Below, piece after piece: positions 50,263 through 60,203 of a stretch of DNA of 64,000 nt (within the stretch, counting starts at the first letter, position 1; each line of letters begins with the position of its first letter). Origin of the DNA: CAYLLT01 sp964548565 (GTDB taxonomy: Bacteria > Planctomycetota > Phycisphaerae > UBA1845 > PWPN01); contig CAZJTF010000001.1 of assembly GCA_964548565.1 (NCBI GenBank), forward strand, positions 14,261 to 78,260, written 5' to 3'. The translations under genes and the position numbers were made by a program. A model generated the notes under the pieces. That model saw only the letters and a program-made list of their open reading frames with translations, did not search any database and had not been told where the DNA came from.

Positions 50263-53200
50263 CTGCGCGGCGAACGCCTCGACGGGACCTCCCGCGAGCT
50301 GCCGACCAGGACGATTCCGCTGGAACTCACCACAAACACCCCGACGACTCTCGCGGTTGACGTGGGAGGCCTCACCGGCGGCGCCCGCGGCATCTTTTCA
50401 ATCGAGGCCGAGAGCACGCAGGACGACTGGACCTCGGACACTGTCGTTGTCGCGATCACCGATCTCGCCATCACCGCCAAGACGGAGCGCAACGCCCTGG
50501 TCGCCTGGGTCACGTCGCTGAGCACCGCGCGACCCGTGGTCGGCGCCGACGTCACCGCCCTGACCTACAACGGCCAGGCGCTCGGCAGTGCTCGCACCGA
50601 CGGCGACGGCCTTGCCCGCATCGAGCTTCCGCACCACCGCCCGGACGGCAATCTCTGGCTCGTCACCGCCCGCAGCGGCGATGACGTCAGCTTCCTCCGC
50701 CCGGACGAGCGCCCGTGGGTCATCGAGGGCGTCGACGCGTCCGGCCGCCCCGTCCCGGCGACGTGCGACGTGCTGCTCTACACCGAACGCGGCGTCTACC
50801 GCCCCGGCGAGACGATCCACCTGACCGGCATCGTCCGGGATGCGATCGGTCGGGTGCCGCCCGCGATGCCGCTCTCCGTGACCGTGATGCGCCCGGACGG
50901 CAAAACGGTCGCGACCGTCCCCGTCCGCTGCGACCCGCAGAAACAGAGCGTCTTCCACCTCGACCATCCTACCGCCGAGGATGTGCAGACCGGCCCGTAC
51001 CGATTCGTCGTGACGCTGCCCGGCGCGGCGGAGACGCTGGGAGCCGCGATGACTCTCGTCGAGGAGTTCGTCCCCGTTCGTATCGATCTCCGCGCCGAGG
51101 CATCGAGTCCGCTCTTCGTCTCCGGAGACATGCTCGGCATCAACGCCGCTGCGCGCTACCTCTTCGATCAGCCCTGCGCCGGCCTGGCCGTGACGGCCGC
51201 CGGTTCTCTGCAGCGCACGAGCTACGTCTCGAAGCGGTACCCCGACTACAGCTTCCACGATCCTGCCGAGGGCGATGAATTCTCGCTCGATGAGCTCGCG
51301 ACCACCTTGGATGACGAGGGCAGGGCGGTGCTCGAACTGGCCGCCCCCGATGCCGAGCAGCCCGGCTCCTGGCGGGGAAGCGCTGCCGTCACCGTCACCG
51401 AGGCCGGCGGCCGATCGGTGACCCGCCACGTATCGCTTGTCCTCGACACCGCCGGACGGCACATCGGTCTGCGATTGACCGCCGGGCGAATCGTCCCCGT
51501 GGGCGAGCCGGCCACGGTGCAGTGGGTGCAGGTCACCTCCCGTGACGACGATGCAACGCCCGCCCCAGTGGCATACACGCTGTTCCGCGTCCACCAGGAG
51601 GCGACCATCGAGCAGGTGGACGGCCGCTACGTCTGGAAAACCGTCGAACAGCTCACGGAGGTCCTCTCCGGCGAGACAAACGAGACCGGCCCCGCGTCCA
51701 GCGGTGAGCTCTCGCTCGTCTGCCCGACCGCCGGCCTCCACCGGCTCCGCATGACCGACTGCACGACCAACGTGGGGACCGAGATCGACTTCTACGCCGG
51801 CGGACGCGAGGACTCCGTCGTCCTCAACCGCCCCGAGCAGCTCGAGCTCGTCCTTGACCGCGAGCGCTACCGCCCGGGCGAGACCGCCAGCCTCCTGGTG
51901 CGCAGCCCCTTCGCCGGCACGATGCTCCTGACCGTTGAGACCGATCGCGTGATCGAACGACGCGTCATGGAGCTGCCCGACACCACTCTGCAGCTTGACC
52001 TCCCGGTGGCCGACAGCATCCGCGGCGGAGCGTTCGTGAGTGCCACCGTCGTCCGCGCGGTCGATCCGTCGCAGCCCTCCTGGCGACCGCATCGGGCGAT
52101 GGGGATGGTCCGGCTCGTGACCGACCACGCGGACCACCTGCTGCCGGTGGCCCTCCAAACGCCGGCTCAGGCACGCCCCGGTACGACTGTCACCGTCCGT
52201 GTCCAGTCCGCCAGTCCCGCCGACCTGCAGAGACCTGCGTTCGTGCACGTCTGGGCCGTGGATGAGGGCGTACTGATCCCGACCGGCTACAAGACCCCCG
52301 CGCCGCTCGATTGGTTCCTCGCCCCGCGCTGCTCGACGATCACGACCTCCGACATCTACGCCGACCTGCTGCCCGATCACCGGCGTCCGGCTGGCATGAC
52401 CCGTATCGGCGCCGACGCGGGGAAAGAGTTCCCTGCGCTGCTGGAATACGATGCCGCCTCCGCCGGGCGTCGCAGTCCGGTGAGCATGCGTCGCCGTGCT
52501 TCAGCCGTCGTCTGGCGCGAAGCGATCCCCCTCGGCCCTGACGGTACCGCTGCGCTCGAGCTTGCGTTGCCCGAAATGAGGGGTGAGCTCCGCGTGATGG
52601 CCGTCGTCGTGGACGGCGACCGCTATGGCTCCGCGCACCAGGCGATCACCGTCTCCGCGCCGCTTCTTGCGGAGATGAGCTGCCCGCGTTTCGCCGCCCC
52701 CGGCGACCGCTTTGACGTGCCCGTCAAGATCTTCACCACTGCCGCCGAGCCGGTGCTCGTCACGCTCGCCGCCGAATCGGAAGGGGGGCTGCAAGCCTCC
52801 ATTTCCGGCGGCGACGAACTCCGCGTCGCGCCAGGCGAGCCGGCCACCGCATGGCTCAGGGTGGCTGCCGACGGTATCGGTCCAGCGCGCCTCCGCGTCC
52901 GCGCATCGGCCCAGACGGGCACAGAAACCCTCTACGCCGTCGCCGACTGTGACATCCCGCTGCGACCCGCCGGCCCGCTCCACACCGACACCCGGTTCCT
53001 GCGCGTGAAAGCCGGCGAGCCCATCGAAATCCCGCCGTCCGCGCTCTTCGTTCCCGGCACAGCGAGAACAAACCTGGCAATCGGCCCGCGCCCGACGCTC
53101 GAAATGGGACCGGCCGTCGAAAACCTGCTCGATTACCCCTACGGCTGCGTCGAACAGACCACGAGCAAGCTCTACGCGCTCCTCTATGCGCCCGAATTAC

Positions 53201-54522
53201 TGCAGGGTGCCGGCAGTGCCGCCCGCGTGGAGAACGTCCGCTCGATGATCGATGCCGGCATCGCCCGCCTCTGGTCCATGCAGACGCAGTCTGGCGGGCT
53301 GGCGTACTGGCCCGGCGGATACGGGCCGGATCTCTGGGGCACCACCTACGCCGCCGGGTGGCTCGTCGAGGCACGGCGCGCCGGCCACGTCATCCCCGGC
53401 GAGTTCCTCACGGGTCTGGCCGCGTATCTCAAATCCGAGCTCGATTCACCTTCCGATGGCTCGGTCAACGACTCGCTGCGGGCCGAAATCTGCCGCAGCC
53501 TCGCCGCCCTCCAGAAAGCGCCGCAGAGCTGGATGGCGAAACTCTCCGAGAATGTCGGCGCGCTCGATATGGGCGCCCGGGCGCACCTGGCCTCCGCCTG
53601 GCTCGACCTGGGGCGCAAGGACCGCGCCCTCGCCGTCCTGCCCCCGGAGACGATCCAGCACCAGGCCATCCTCTCGACCAGCGGCCGCATCACCTCCCAG
53701 ACCCGCCAGGAGGCGGCGCTGCTGAACACCTTGCTCGACCTCGATCGTGAGCACCCCTGGATCCCGGTCCTCGTGGAACGCCTGCAGAAAGCCCGACGCT
53801 CGGGCAGGTGGAGCAGCACGCTCGAAGACGCCACCGCCGTTGCGGCGCTCGTCCGCTACCAGTCCCGCCAGGGCGAGAGCCCCGCGTACCAGGGGACCGT
53901 CCGCTGCGGTGCATCCGTGTGGCCGTTCGACCACGCCGCGGTTTGCAGCCTGCCGTTCGCGAACCTCGTGCAGCCGCTCGCGATCGCCTCCAGCGGCCAG
54001 GGCGATCTCTGCATCAGCGTCACGACCCGCGGCCTCCTCCGCGATGCCTCGAAAACCGAATACGACCGCAGCCTGAAAGTGGCCCGCGTCTGGAAGAACC
54101 GCGATGGCGAGCCTGTCAAACCATCCGCGCTCAAGGTGGGGGACCTCGTGCTCGTGGAGACGACGCTCGTCGGTGCTGCGCTCGACGGCAACACCACCCT
54201 CGACCGTATCGCCGTCGTCGACGCCCTCGCCGCCGGCCTCGAAGTCGAAAACCCGCGCCTGACCGACGCCAGCGCCGCGGATGCCCTCACCGGCGGAACT
54301 CAGCCTCCTCCAACGGCCGACCCCGATCGCGTCGAATTCCGCGATGACCGCGTGATCATTTTCGCCAGCGCCTCCGCCCAACCCCGGGTCTTCCGCTATG
54401 CCCTCCGCGCGGTGACTGCCGGCAGCTTCGAACTGCCTCCGGTCCAGGCCTCGTGCATGTACGACGAGCAGACCGCCTCGATCAGCGCCGGGCCGGCCCG
54501 ACGCGTGGAGATCGCGCGATGA
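50263..54522 (+). CDS. Bacterial alpha-2-macroglobulin, main part after assembly gap
   Basis: 1419 residues to the stop. Bacterial macroglobulins trap attacking proteases in the periplasm. Visible in order: MG domains, the MG3-type YTERGVYRPGETIHLTG, the bait region near the middle, the A2M domain (LPEMRGELRVMAVVVDGDRYG, AEMSCPRFAAPGDRFDVPV), and the thioester-containing helical domain with LLDYPYGCVEQTTSKLYALL. The reactive CxEQ thioester is intact. The C-terminus (TAGSFELPPVQASCMYDEQ) is the receptor-like domain. It overlaps pbpC by ATGA, the pairing known from Escherichia coli yfhM-pbpC. Confidence 0.93.
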   Translation: MRGERLDGTSRELPTRTIPLELTTNTPTTLAVDVGGLTGGARGIFSIEAESTQDDWTSDTVVVAITDLAITAKTERNALVAWVTSLSTARPVVGADVTALTYNGQALGSARTDGDGLARIELPHHRPDGNLWLVTARSGDDVSFLRPDERPWVIEGVDASGRPVPATCDVLLYTERGVYRPGETIHLTGIVRDAIGRVPPAMPLSVTVMRPDGKTVATVPVRCDPQKQSVFHLDHPTAEDVQTGPYRFVVTLPGAAETLGAAMTLVEEFVPVRIDLRAEASSPLFVSGDMLGINAAARYLFDQPCAGLAVTAAGSLQRTSYVSKRYPDYSFHDPAEGDEFSLDELATTLDDEGRAVLELAAPDAEQPGSWRGSAAVTVTEAGGRSVTRHVSLVLDTAGRHIGLRLTAGRIVPVGEPATVQWVQVTSRDDDATPAPVAYTLFRVHQEATIEQVDGRYVWKTVEQLTEVLSGETNETGPASSGELSLVCPTAGLHRLRMTDCTTNVGTEIDFYAGGREDSVVLNRPEQLELVLDRERYRPGETASLLVRSPFAGTMLLTVETDRVIERRVMELPDTTLQLDLPVADSIRGGAFVSATVVRAVDPSQPSWRPHRAMGMVRLVTDHADHLLPVALQTPAQARPGTTVTVRVQSASPADLQRPAFVHVWAVDEGVLIPTGYKTPAPLDWFLAPRCSTITTSDIYADLLPDHRRPAGMTRIGADAGKEFPALLEYDAASAGRRSPVSMRRRASAVVWREAIPLGPDGTAALELALPEMRGELRVMAVVVDGDRYGSAHQAITVSAPLLAEMSCPRFAAPGDRFDVPVKIFTTAAEPVLVTLAAESEGGLQASISGGDELRVAPGEPATAWLRVAADGIGPARLRVRASAQTGTETLYAVADCDIPLRPAGPLHTDTRFLRVKAGEPIEIPPSALFVPGTARTNLAIGPRPTLEMGPAVENLLDYPYGCVEQTTSKLYALLYAPELLQGAGSAARVENVRSMIDAGIARLWSMQTQSGGLAYWPGGYGPDLWGTTYAAGWLVEARRAGHVIPGEFLTGLAAYLKSELDSPSDGSVNDSLRAEICRSLAALQKAPQSWMAKLSENVGALDMGARAHLASAWLDLGRKDRALAVLPPETIQHQAILSTSGRITSQTRQEAALLNTLLDLDREHPWIPVLVERLQKARRSGRWSSTLEDATAVAALVRYQSRQGESPAYQGTVRCGASVWPFDHAAVCSLPFANLVQPLAIASSGQGDLCISVTTRGLLRDASKTEYDRSLKVARVWKNRDGEPVKPSALKVGDLVLVETTLVGAALDGNTTLDRIAVVDALAAGLEVENPRLTDASAADALTGGTQPPPTADPDRVEFRDDRVIIFASASAQPRVFRYALRAVTAGSFELPPVQASCMYDEQTASISAGPARRVEIAR

Positions 54523-56603
54523 CCCGCCTGCGCACCTGGCTTCGGTCCCATCGGCGCGTGCGCCGCATCCTCTGGTGTATGTCCAGCCTCGCCTGCGCCG
54601 CTTTCGTCACGTTCGCGGCGCTCTGGCATGCGTATCCGTTCCCGCTCGATCGCCTGGACGCCAGTCCGCCCAGTCCGCTCGTGACCGATCGCACCGGACG
54701 CATCCTCCTGGCCACGATCGCCCCCGACGAGCAGCTCCGCTTTCCCGTGCCGCTCGCCCGCACGTCCCCGTGGCTGCGTCTCGCCACAATCGCCGTCGAG
54801 GACGAACGCTTCTACTCACACCCCGGCGTTGACCCGCTCGCCGTCGTCCGCGCCGTCGCCCAGAACCTCGGCGCGATGCGCACCATCTCCGGCGCCAGCA
54901 CGCTCACCATGCAGCTCTGTCGCATGATGGACGATCGCCCCCGCACACTCGCCTCGAAGTCGGTCGAAGCCTTCCGTGCGCTGCAGCTCGAGCGCCTCCG
55001 CACGAAGGACCAGATCCTCGAAGCCTACCTCAACACCGCGCCCTACGGCGGCAATCTTTCTGGCGTCGAAGCGGCCGCCATTGCCTGGTTCGGTAAGCAC
55101 GCCACCGACCTCTCGCTGGGAGAGGCCGCTCTCCTCGCCGGCATCCCGCAGTCTCCGACCCGTCTGCGTCCCGATCGCCACGAGTCTGCCGCCCGGGCCC
55201 GGCGCTCCCACGTCCTCGCCCGGATGCGCGAACGCGGCATGATCTCCGCTGAGCAGGCAACGGCCGCGGATGCAGAACCGATTTGCCTGGTCCCCGCCTC
55301 GAGGAGACCGGTCGTTGCCCCGCACGCCGCGTTCCTCGCCCTCGCTCGTCGTCCACAGGGTGGCTGCACGACGATCGATCCGCGGACGCAGTCCGACGTC
55401 GAGCGCCGTGTACGCGAGCATCTCCCGTCGCTCCCGCCCGGCACCCAGGTGGCCGCGGTTGTCGTATCGGTCCCCACGGGCGAAATCCTCGCCCTCGTCG
55501 GCTCTGCGCATCCGGGCGACTCCGCGGAAGGGCAGGTTAATGGCGCGCTGGCGCGTCGAAGCCCCGGGTCTGTCCTGAAGCCATTCATCTACGCGACCGC
55601 ATTCGAAGCCGGTGTGCTGGCCGACGACTCCACCGTCTATGACGTGCCCATCATGCGGGCGGGATGGTCCCCCTCGAACTTCGACGGCGACTACGCGGGC
55701 CGGCTCTCTACCGGCGAAGCCCTCCGTCGTTCGCTGAACGTGCCGGCCATCCTGGTGGCCGAGGCGGTCGGGATGCCGCGGTGCCTGGGCGTGCTGGAGG
55801 CGGCCGGGGTACGCCTCCCCTCCGACGTCCAGGCCCGCGGCGGACTTTCCGTCGTGACTGGCGGGGTCGAAGTGACACTCCTGGACGTCGTCACCGCCTA
55901 CGCGACGCTCGGCCGAGGCGGCCGCTACCTCCCGACGCACCTCTTCCTCGACGAACTCGTGCCCGATCCTGCACAGACGCCGCCGGGCGCGACAACGGGC
56001 GCTGCCGGCACTCCCGTTCTTGATCGCGACGTCTGCGCGATGATCGACGACATCCTCTCTTCGCGCCGACGCTGCCCGCGCGGCATGGAATCGCGCGATG
56101 CCCGCGATGTGCCCTGGTTCATGTGGAAGACCGGTACCAGCTCCGCCCGGCGCGACGCCTGGGCCGTCGGCCACAACCGCAGATTCGCAATCGGTGTGTG
56201 GGTAGGACGCTTCGCCGGGGGAGGCTCCCCGCATTTTGTCGGCGCCGGGGCCGCCGAACCGCTGCTGGCCTCACTCTTCGACCTGCCCGCCGTCCGCCAG
56301 ATGCAGGACCCGCCCGCTCCGCCCCGGCGACCTCCGACGCGCCCGCTCGCGCCGCCTCCGGAGCTGGCCGCGGAGCCTCGGATCCTCGCTCCCGCTGCCC
56401 GCGCGACCTTTGTCGCCATGGACGGCCGGGCCGTCGTCCCGGTCCGCGCGTCGCTCGCTCCTGACCTGACGTGGTTCCTCAACGGAGCGGTCCTGCCGGA
56501 CGCGCCCGACCGCCTGACACTCGCGCCCGGCACATACGAACTCCGCTGCGCCAGCGACACCGGCCTCGCCAGCGCCGTCACGTTCTCCGTCGTTCGACAG
56601 TAG
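54519..56603 (+). CDS. pbpC: Penicillin-binding protein 1C
   Basis: 694-residue class A PBP making and cross-linking peptidoglycan. One membrane helix (ILWCMSSLACAAFVTFAAL) is followed by the glycosyltransferase domain (AVEDERFYSHPGVDPLAV with the catalytic Glu, SGASTLTMQLCRMM, ILEAYLNTAPYGGNLSGVEAA), then the transpeptidase with SPGSVLKPF (SxxK serine), the SLN motif in RRSLNVPAI, and KTGTSS. The C-terminal PbpC-specific BiPBP_C domain follows (RATFVAMDGRAVVPVRASL, WFLNGAVL). It is co-translated with the macroglobulin gene; damage to peptidoglycan and protease attack would be handled together. Confidence 0.95.
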   Translation: MTRLRTWLRSHRRVRRILWCMSSLACAAFVTFAALWHAYPFPLDRLDASPPSPLVTDRTGRILLATIAPDEQLRFPVPLARTSPWLRLATIAVEDERFYSHPGVDPLAVVRAVAQNLGAMRTISGASTLTMQLCRMMDDRPRTLASKSVEAFRALQLERLRTKDQILEAYLNTAPYGGNLSGVEAAAIAWFGKHATDLSLGEAALLAGIPQSPTRLRPDRHESAARARRSHVLARMRERGMISAEQATAADAEPICLVPASRRPVVAPHAAFLALARRPQGGCTTIDPRTQSDVERRVREHLPSLPPGTQVAAVVVSVPTGEILALVGSAHPGDSAEGQVNGALARRSPGSVLKPFIYATAFEAGVLADDSTVYDVPIMRAGWSPSNFDGDYAGRLSTGEALRRSLNVPAILVAEAVGMPRCLGVLEAAGVRLPSDVQARGGLSVVTGGVEVTLLDVVTAYATLGRGGRYLPTHLFLDELVPDPAQTPPGATTGAAGTPVLDRDVCAMIDDILSSRRRCPRGMESRDARDVPWFMWKTGTSSARRDAWAVGHNRRFAIGVWVGRFAGGGSPHFVGAGAAEPLLASLFDLPAVRQMQDPPAPPRRPPTRPLAPPPELAAEPRILAPAARATFVAMDGRAVVPVRASLAPDLTWFLNGAVLPDAPDRLTLAPGTYELRCASDTGLASAVTFSVVRQ

Positions 56604-56634
56604 CCGTCCCCTCCGCGTCTCTGCGGCCAATCGC

Positions 56635-58236
56635 TCACGTGTTGGCGAATCGCGCCGCCGACACCCCCCGGCGCACCGCGGACAGAAACCACAGCCCCGG
56701 CACCAGGTTCACCGCGATGACCAGCGGAGCGACGATCAGGTCCAGGTTCATCTGCCCTCGCAACGTTACGTAAAACCGGCTCTGGTCGATCCACATCAGC
56801 GTGAAGAACTGTGCCGCCCCAAGGATCGCCCACGGGATCAGCATCGCACTGTGATGGCACCCGACCCGCACCGCGATCTGCCCGACGTTCCGCCCGTCGC
56901 GCCACATTGTCTCGATCATCACCACGGCCCCGCACAGGCACAGCCACCCGATCAGAACGAGAATGCCCGCCGCCGTGAGCATCGGCGCAAGCCCCGTGAC
57001 GATCTCGGCGCGCGACGGCCGCATGTTCGGCGCCAGGAAATAGCACATCGTCGCGATCACGCCCGCCATCAGCAGCGGCACGCACACCGCCAAATTCCAA
57101 ATCAGCAGCCGCGCCCCGTCCCACCGCGTGACGCGCGTCTGCATCGCCGCCCCCGGCGTCATCGGCGAGAAAAACGCCTCCCAGGCGCTCCGCAGGTAGG
57201 CCCGCACGCGCCCGATCTCCTCCCGGCGCTCCCAGACCGTTCCCCGCCGCCGCGTCGGATCCACTGACTCGCGCACCGGCTGCCCGCACTCGGGGCACAT
57301 CGCCTCCGCCGGCATGGACGTCAGGTTGTACCCACACGCCTCGCACAGCGGTGCGCTACGATCTGCCGGTGTCACGATCCGCGCCGCCGCTCCCCGCAGC
57401 AGCACCCACACGAACCACGCCACCAGCCCGAGCACCGCGTTCACCTGCACGACCTCACGGTACTTCACAAGCAGAGGCGGCGTGCGCATCGCTCTCTTCT
57501 GCGCCACGACAAGCCCCTTCTGCCATTCCGCGACGGCCTCCTCGTAACGCGTCAGCGCCTCGTCGTACGCCCGACGCTCGGGGGAGCCGGCCGCGGGGTA
57601 GGGCACCGGGCGCTTCGGCGCGACCGGCGCCGGCACCGTGTAGCGGAAGGAATCGCCGCTGCGAAAATCCCGCGACGCCTCGAACGTCACCACGAACGCC
57701 AGCCCCGACAGAAACACGCCCGGAACGGCCAGCCCCGTTGCGATCCACGTCCACCGCAGCCCGTGCCGGAAGCTCTCGCCGATCCGTTCCTCCCGCGCGC
57801 CCCATGGCATGATCAGCGCCGCCAGCAGCAGCACGCCGGCTTCTATGCCCAGTACCACCAGCCCGACAATCACAGCCCACTCGAGCGGATCGCGGAGGAA
57901 CTCCGTCACCATCTGCCCGATCAGAAGGAACGGCGTCGATGCGGTGTCCAGCCAGGCGAGTATGCTCACGACCGCGACCGTCAGCAGGCCCGCCGCGAGG
58001 TGCGCGGCAAACGCCGCCCCCAGCCGAACGCAACCCGTGCGCCGCGCCGTAGCCGCTGGCGCCCACGGTGCTGTCCAGATCGCAATCAGCGCCGGCAGCC
58101 CGCCCGGCGCTTCGTCCACCGCAGGGCAGGCCAGTTCGCTCCGCCGGACAATCTGGACCTCCGGTTCCAGCTCCGGCACCGGTGCGAGCAGATCCGCCTC
58201 CCGCTCTGTCGCCTCATCGGCCGGTGTCGAACACAT
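56635..58236 (-). CDS. Multi-spanning membrane protein with zinc ribbon
   Basis: 533 residues, start 58236 preceded by GAGGTGAG. Two groups of membrane helices (LAAGLLTVAVVSILAWL, AVIVGLVVLGIEAGVLLLAAL, TGLAVPGVFLSGLAFVV; then LLIWNLAVCVPLLMAGVIATM and ILVLIGWLCLCGAVVMI) flank a soluble segment with LCEACGYNLTSMPAEAMCPECGQPV, a Cys4 ribbon like that of the small membrane protein at 6.5 kb. A hydrophilic insert before it (YDEALTRYEEAVAEWQKGL) is predicted coiled coil. Function unknown; resembles large planctomycete membrane proteins sometimes called Yip1-like, but that is not shown here. Confidence 0.65.
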   Translation of the reverse strand: MCSTPADEATEREADLLAPVPELEPEVQIVRRSELACPAVDEAPGGLPALIAIWTAPWAPAATARRTGCVRLGAAFAAHLAAGLLTVAVVSILAWLDTASTPFLLIGQMVTEFLRDPLEWAVIVGLVVLGIEAGVLLLAALIMPWGAREERIGESFRHGLRWTWIATGLAVPGVFLSGLAFVVTFEASRDFRSGDSFRYTVPAPVAPKRPVPYPAAGSPERRAYDEALTRYEEAVAEWQKGLVVAQKRAMRTPPLLVKYREVVQVNAVLGLVAWFVWVLLRGAAARIVTPADRSAPLCEACGYNLTSMPAEAMCPECGQPVRESVDPTRRRGTVWERREEIGRVRAYLRSAWEAFFSPMTPGAAMQTRVTRWDGARLLIWNLAVCVPLLMAGVIATMCYFLAPNMRPSRAEIVTGLAPMLTAAGILVLIGWLCLCGAVVMIETMWRDGRNVGQIAVRVGCHHSAMLIPWAILGAAQFFTLMWIDQSRFYVTLRGQMNLDLIVAPLVIAVNLVPGLWFLSAVRRGVSAARFANT

Positions 58237-58475
58237 AACTCACCTCAGACGCAGCACGCATGAAGGTCGCGTCCACTCCAGATTACCGCGACGGGCTGGT
58301 CTCTGACATCGCGGAGCTCGCGCGATTCACGGGAAGCAACCGGAAACCGACACTCGGCAATTCGACGCCGTTTCGCAACGCGTCATCGATCTTGACACTC
58401 CGCCTCCGCCCGCATCGAATGGCCGCACGACTGCCGGCACGTGCGTCGGCCCAGGTGCCTTCCGGAGGACCGAAC

Positions 58476-60152
58476 ATGAACCAATCCACGATCCATCGCA
58501 CGATTCTGCTCGCCGCCATCTGTACCCTGCTGTACCCCGGCACGACACCAGCCGCCGCCCAGGAGTTCCGCCGCCTGCCCGTCCAGGTCTACCGTGATCG
58601 CATGAAAGGCGGCTGGGTTGGCCAGATCGCCGGTGTCTGCTGGGGCGCGCCCACGGAGTTCAAGTTCAAGGACACGATCATCCCCGAAGACAAGGTCCCC
58701 GTCTGGAAGCCGCGGATGATCAACAACGCCTTCGGGCAGGACGACCTCTACGTCGAAATGACCTTTCTGCGCACCCTCGAGCAGTACGGCTTCGACGTCT
58801 CCATCCGCCAGGCCGGCATCGACTTTGCGAACAGCGGCTACAAGCTCTGGTGCGCGAACAACGCCGGGCGCACCAACCTGCGCGACGGCATCGCTCCGCC
58901 CGATTCGAGCCATCCGAAATTCAACCGCTGCCCCAATGATATCGACTACCAGATCGAGGCCGACTACTCGGGCCTCATCGCCCCCGGCATGCCCAATGTC
59001 GTGATCGCCCTCGGTGAGAAATTCGGTCGCCTCATGAACTACGGCGACGGCGTCTATGGCGGGCAGTTCATGGGCGGCATGTACGCCGAGGCCTTCTTCG
59101 AGACCGACCGCATCAAGCTTGTCGAGGCGGGCCTCAAATGCATCCCCGCGAAAAGCCAGTACGCCGAGATGGTCCGCGACATGCTCCGCTGGTACCGCGA
59201 AAACCCGACCGACTGGCAGGCCACCTGGAAGCTCGCTCAGAAGAAGTACCGCGAGGACCCCGCGTACCAGAAGGCCTCCAACGGCGGCATCGACGTCAAA
59301 ATCAACGGCGCCTACGTGTTGATGGGGTTCCTCTATGGTGAGGGCGACCTCGACAAAACGATCGTCATCCCGATGCGCGGCGGACAGGACTCCGACTGTA
59401 ACCCCTCCAGCGCCGCCGGCATCCTCTTCGCGACCGTCGGCTTCTCCAACCTGCCCGATCGCTTCTCGAAGGAGCTCGACGAGACGAAGGAATTCAGCCA
59501 CACGGCCTACAACTTCCCCGCGCTCATCAACGTGTGCGAAAAGCTGGCCCGCCAGGCCCTCGAGCGATCCGGCGGGCGTGTCGAAAAGGACACTGCCGGC
59601 GGAGACGTGTTCGTGATTCCCGTGCGGAAACCGCAGCCCAGCGAACTGCAGCTCAGTTGGGACCCCGGCCCGATCGCCAATTCCGTCTACAGCGAAGAGG
59701 AGATGAAGCAGATCCACGAGCCCGGCCCGCGCCGCATGTTCGAGCAGTTCGCTCCGGGGTGGGAGATGAAGAACTGTGGCCAGGACATGGGTCCCGGCAT
59801 CAAACCCGAGTTCAATGGTCGTAAGAACGTCTTCCTCACGCATCCGCTCGACAAGCATACCGCCTGCACGCTTTCCACGACCGTCGACATCGCAGCAGCC
59901 AAGAAGACCAGCCTCAAGCTCGTCGTCGGCCACCACAAAGAGGGCGACTGGCGCCTCATCGTGAAAGCGAATGGCGAGACGCTCCTGGAGAAACCAGTCG
60001 GCCCCGAGACGACCACTGGCGGCTGGCTCGAAGTTTCGCTCGACCTCTCCCGGTACGCCGGCACCAGGGTAAAACTCGAACTCCTCAACCAGCCCACCGG
60101 CTGGAACAAGGAAGCCGCCTACTGGTCCGAAATCAAGATCGCGACCGAGTAG
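58476..60152 (+). CDS. Exported ADP-ribosylglycohydrolase-fold protein with C-terminal beta domain
   Basis: 558 residues, start 58476 set by GGAGG. Signal peptide (ILLAAICTLLYPGTTPAAA). Residues 35-400 follow the DraG/ARH fold: RMKGGWVGQIAGVCWGAPTEF, FGQDDLYVEMTFL (first metal Asp pair), MGGMYAEAFF, and RGGQDSDCNPSSAAGI (second metal site, usual GxDxDT). It is unusual for ADP-ribosylhydrolases to be secreted; related planctomycete proteins are often near polysaccharide genes, so an O-glycosidic substrate is possible. The last 130 residues (WEMKNCGQDMGPGIKPEF, KLVVGHHKEGDWRLIVKANG, WSEIKI) form a jelly-roll, CBM-like domain. Confidence 0.82.
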   Translation: MNQSTIHRTILLAAICTLLYPGTTPAAAQEFRRLPVQVYRDRMKGGWVGQIAGVCWGAPTEFKFKDTIIPEDKVPVWKPRMINNAFGQDDLYVEMTFLRTLEQYGFDVSIRQAGIDFANSGYKLWCANNAGRTNLRDGIAPPDSSHPKFNRCPNDIDYQIEADYSGLIAPGMPNVVIALGEKFGRLMNYGDGVYGGQFMGGMYAEAFFETDRIKLVEAGLKCIPAKSQYAEMVRDMLRWYRENPTDWQATWKLAQKKYREDPAYQKASNGGIDVKINGAYVLMGFLYGEGDLDKTIVIPMRGGQDSDCNPSSAAGILFATVGFSNLPDRFSKELDETKEFSHTAYNFPALINVCEKLARQALERSGGRVEKDTAGGDVFVIPVRKPQPSELQLSWDPGPIANSVYSEEEMKQIHEPGPRRMFEQFAPGWEMKNCGQDMGPGIKPEFNGRKNVFLTHPLDKHTACTLSTTVDIAAAKKTSLKLVVGHHKEGDWRLIVKANGETLLEKPVGPETTTGGWLEVSLDLSRYAGTRVKLELLNQPTGWNKEAAYWSEIKIATE

Positions 60153-60181
60153 GCCCCGCGGCGCGGAAACCAGCATCCGTA

Positions 60182-60203
60182 GCGGCCGCCCCCGTGGCGG
60201 CCG
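60182..60203. repeat. REP-like palindrome, copy 2
   Basis: CGGCCGCC (60183-60190) and GGCGGCCG (60196-60203) form a perfect 8-bp stem with loop CCCGT, preceded by CCGTAG. It matches the element after the rhamnosidase gene. A looser third copy may lie at 60433-60479 (GGTAGCGG ... GTGGCGGACG). Confidence 0.5.
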
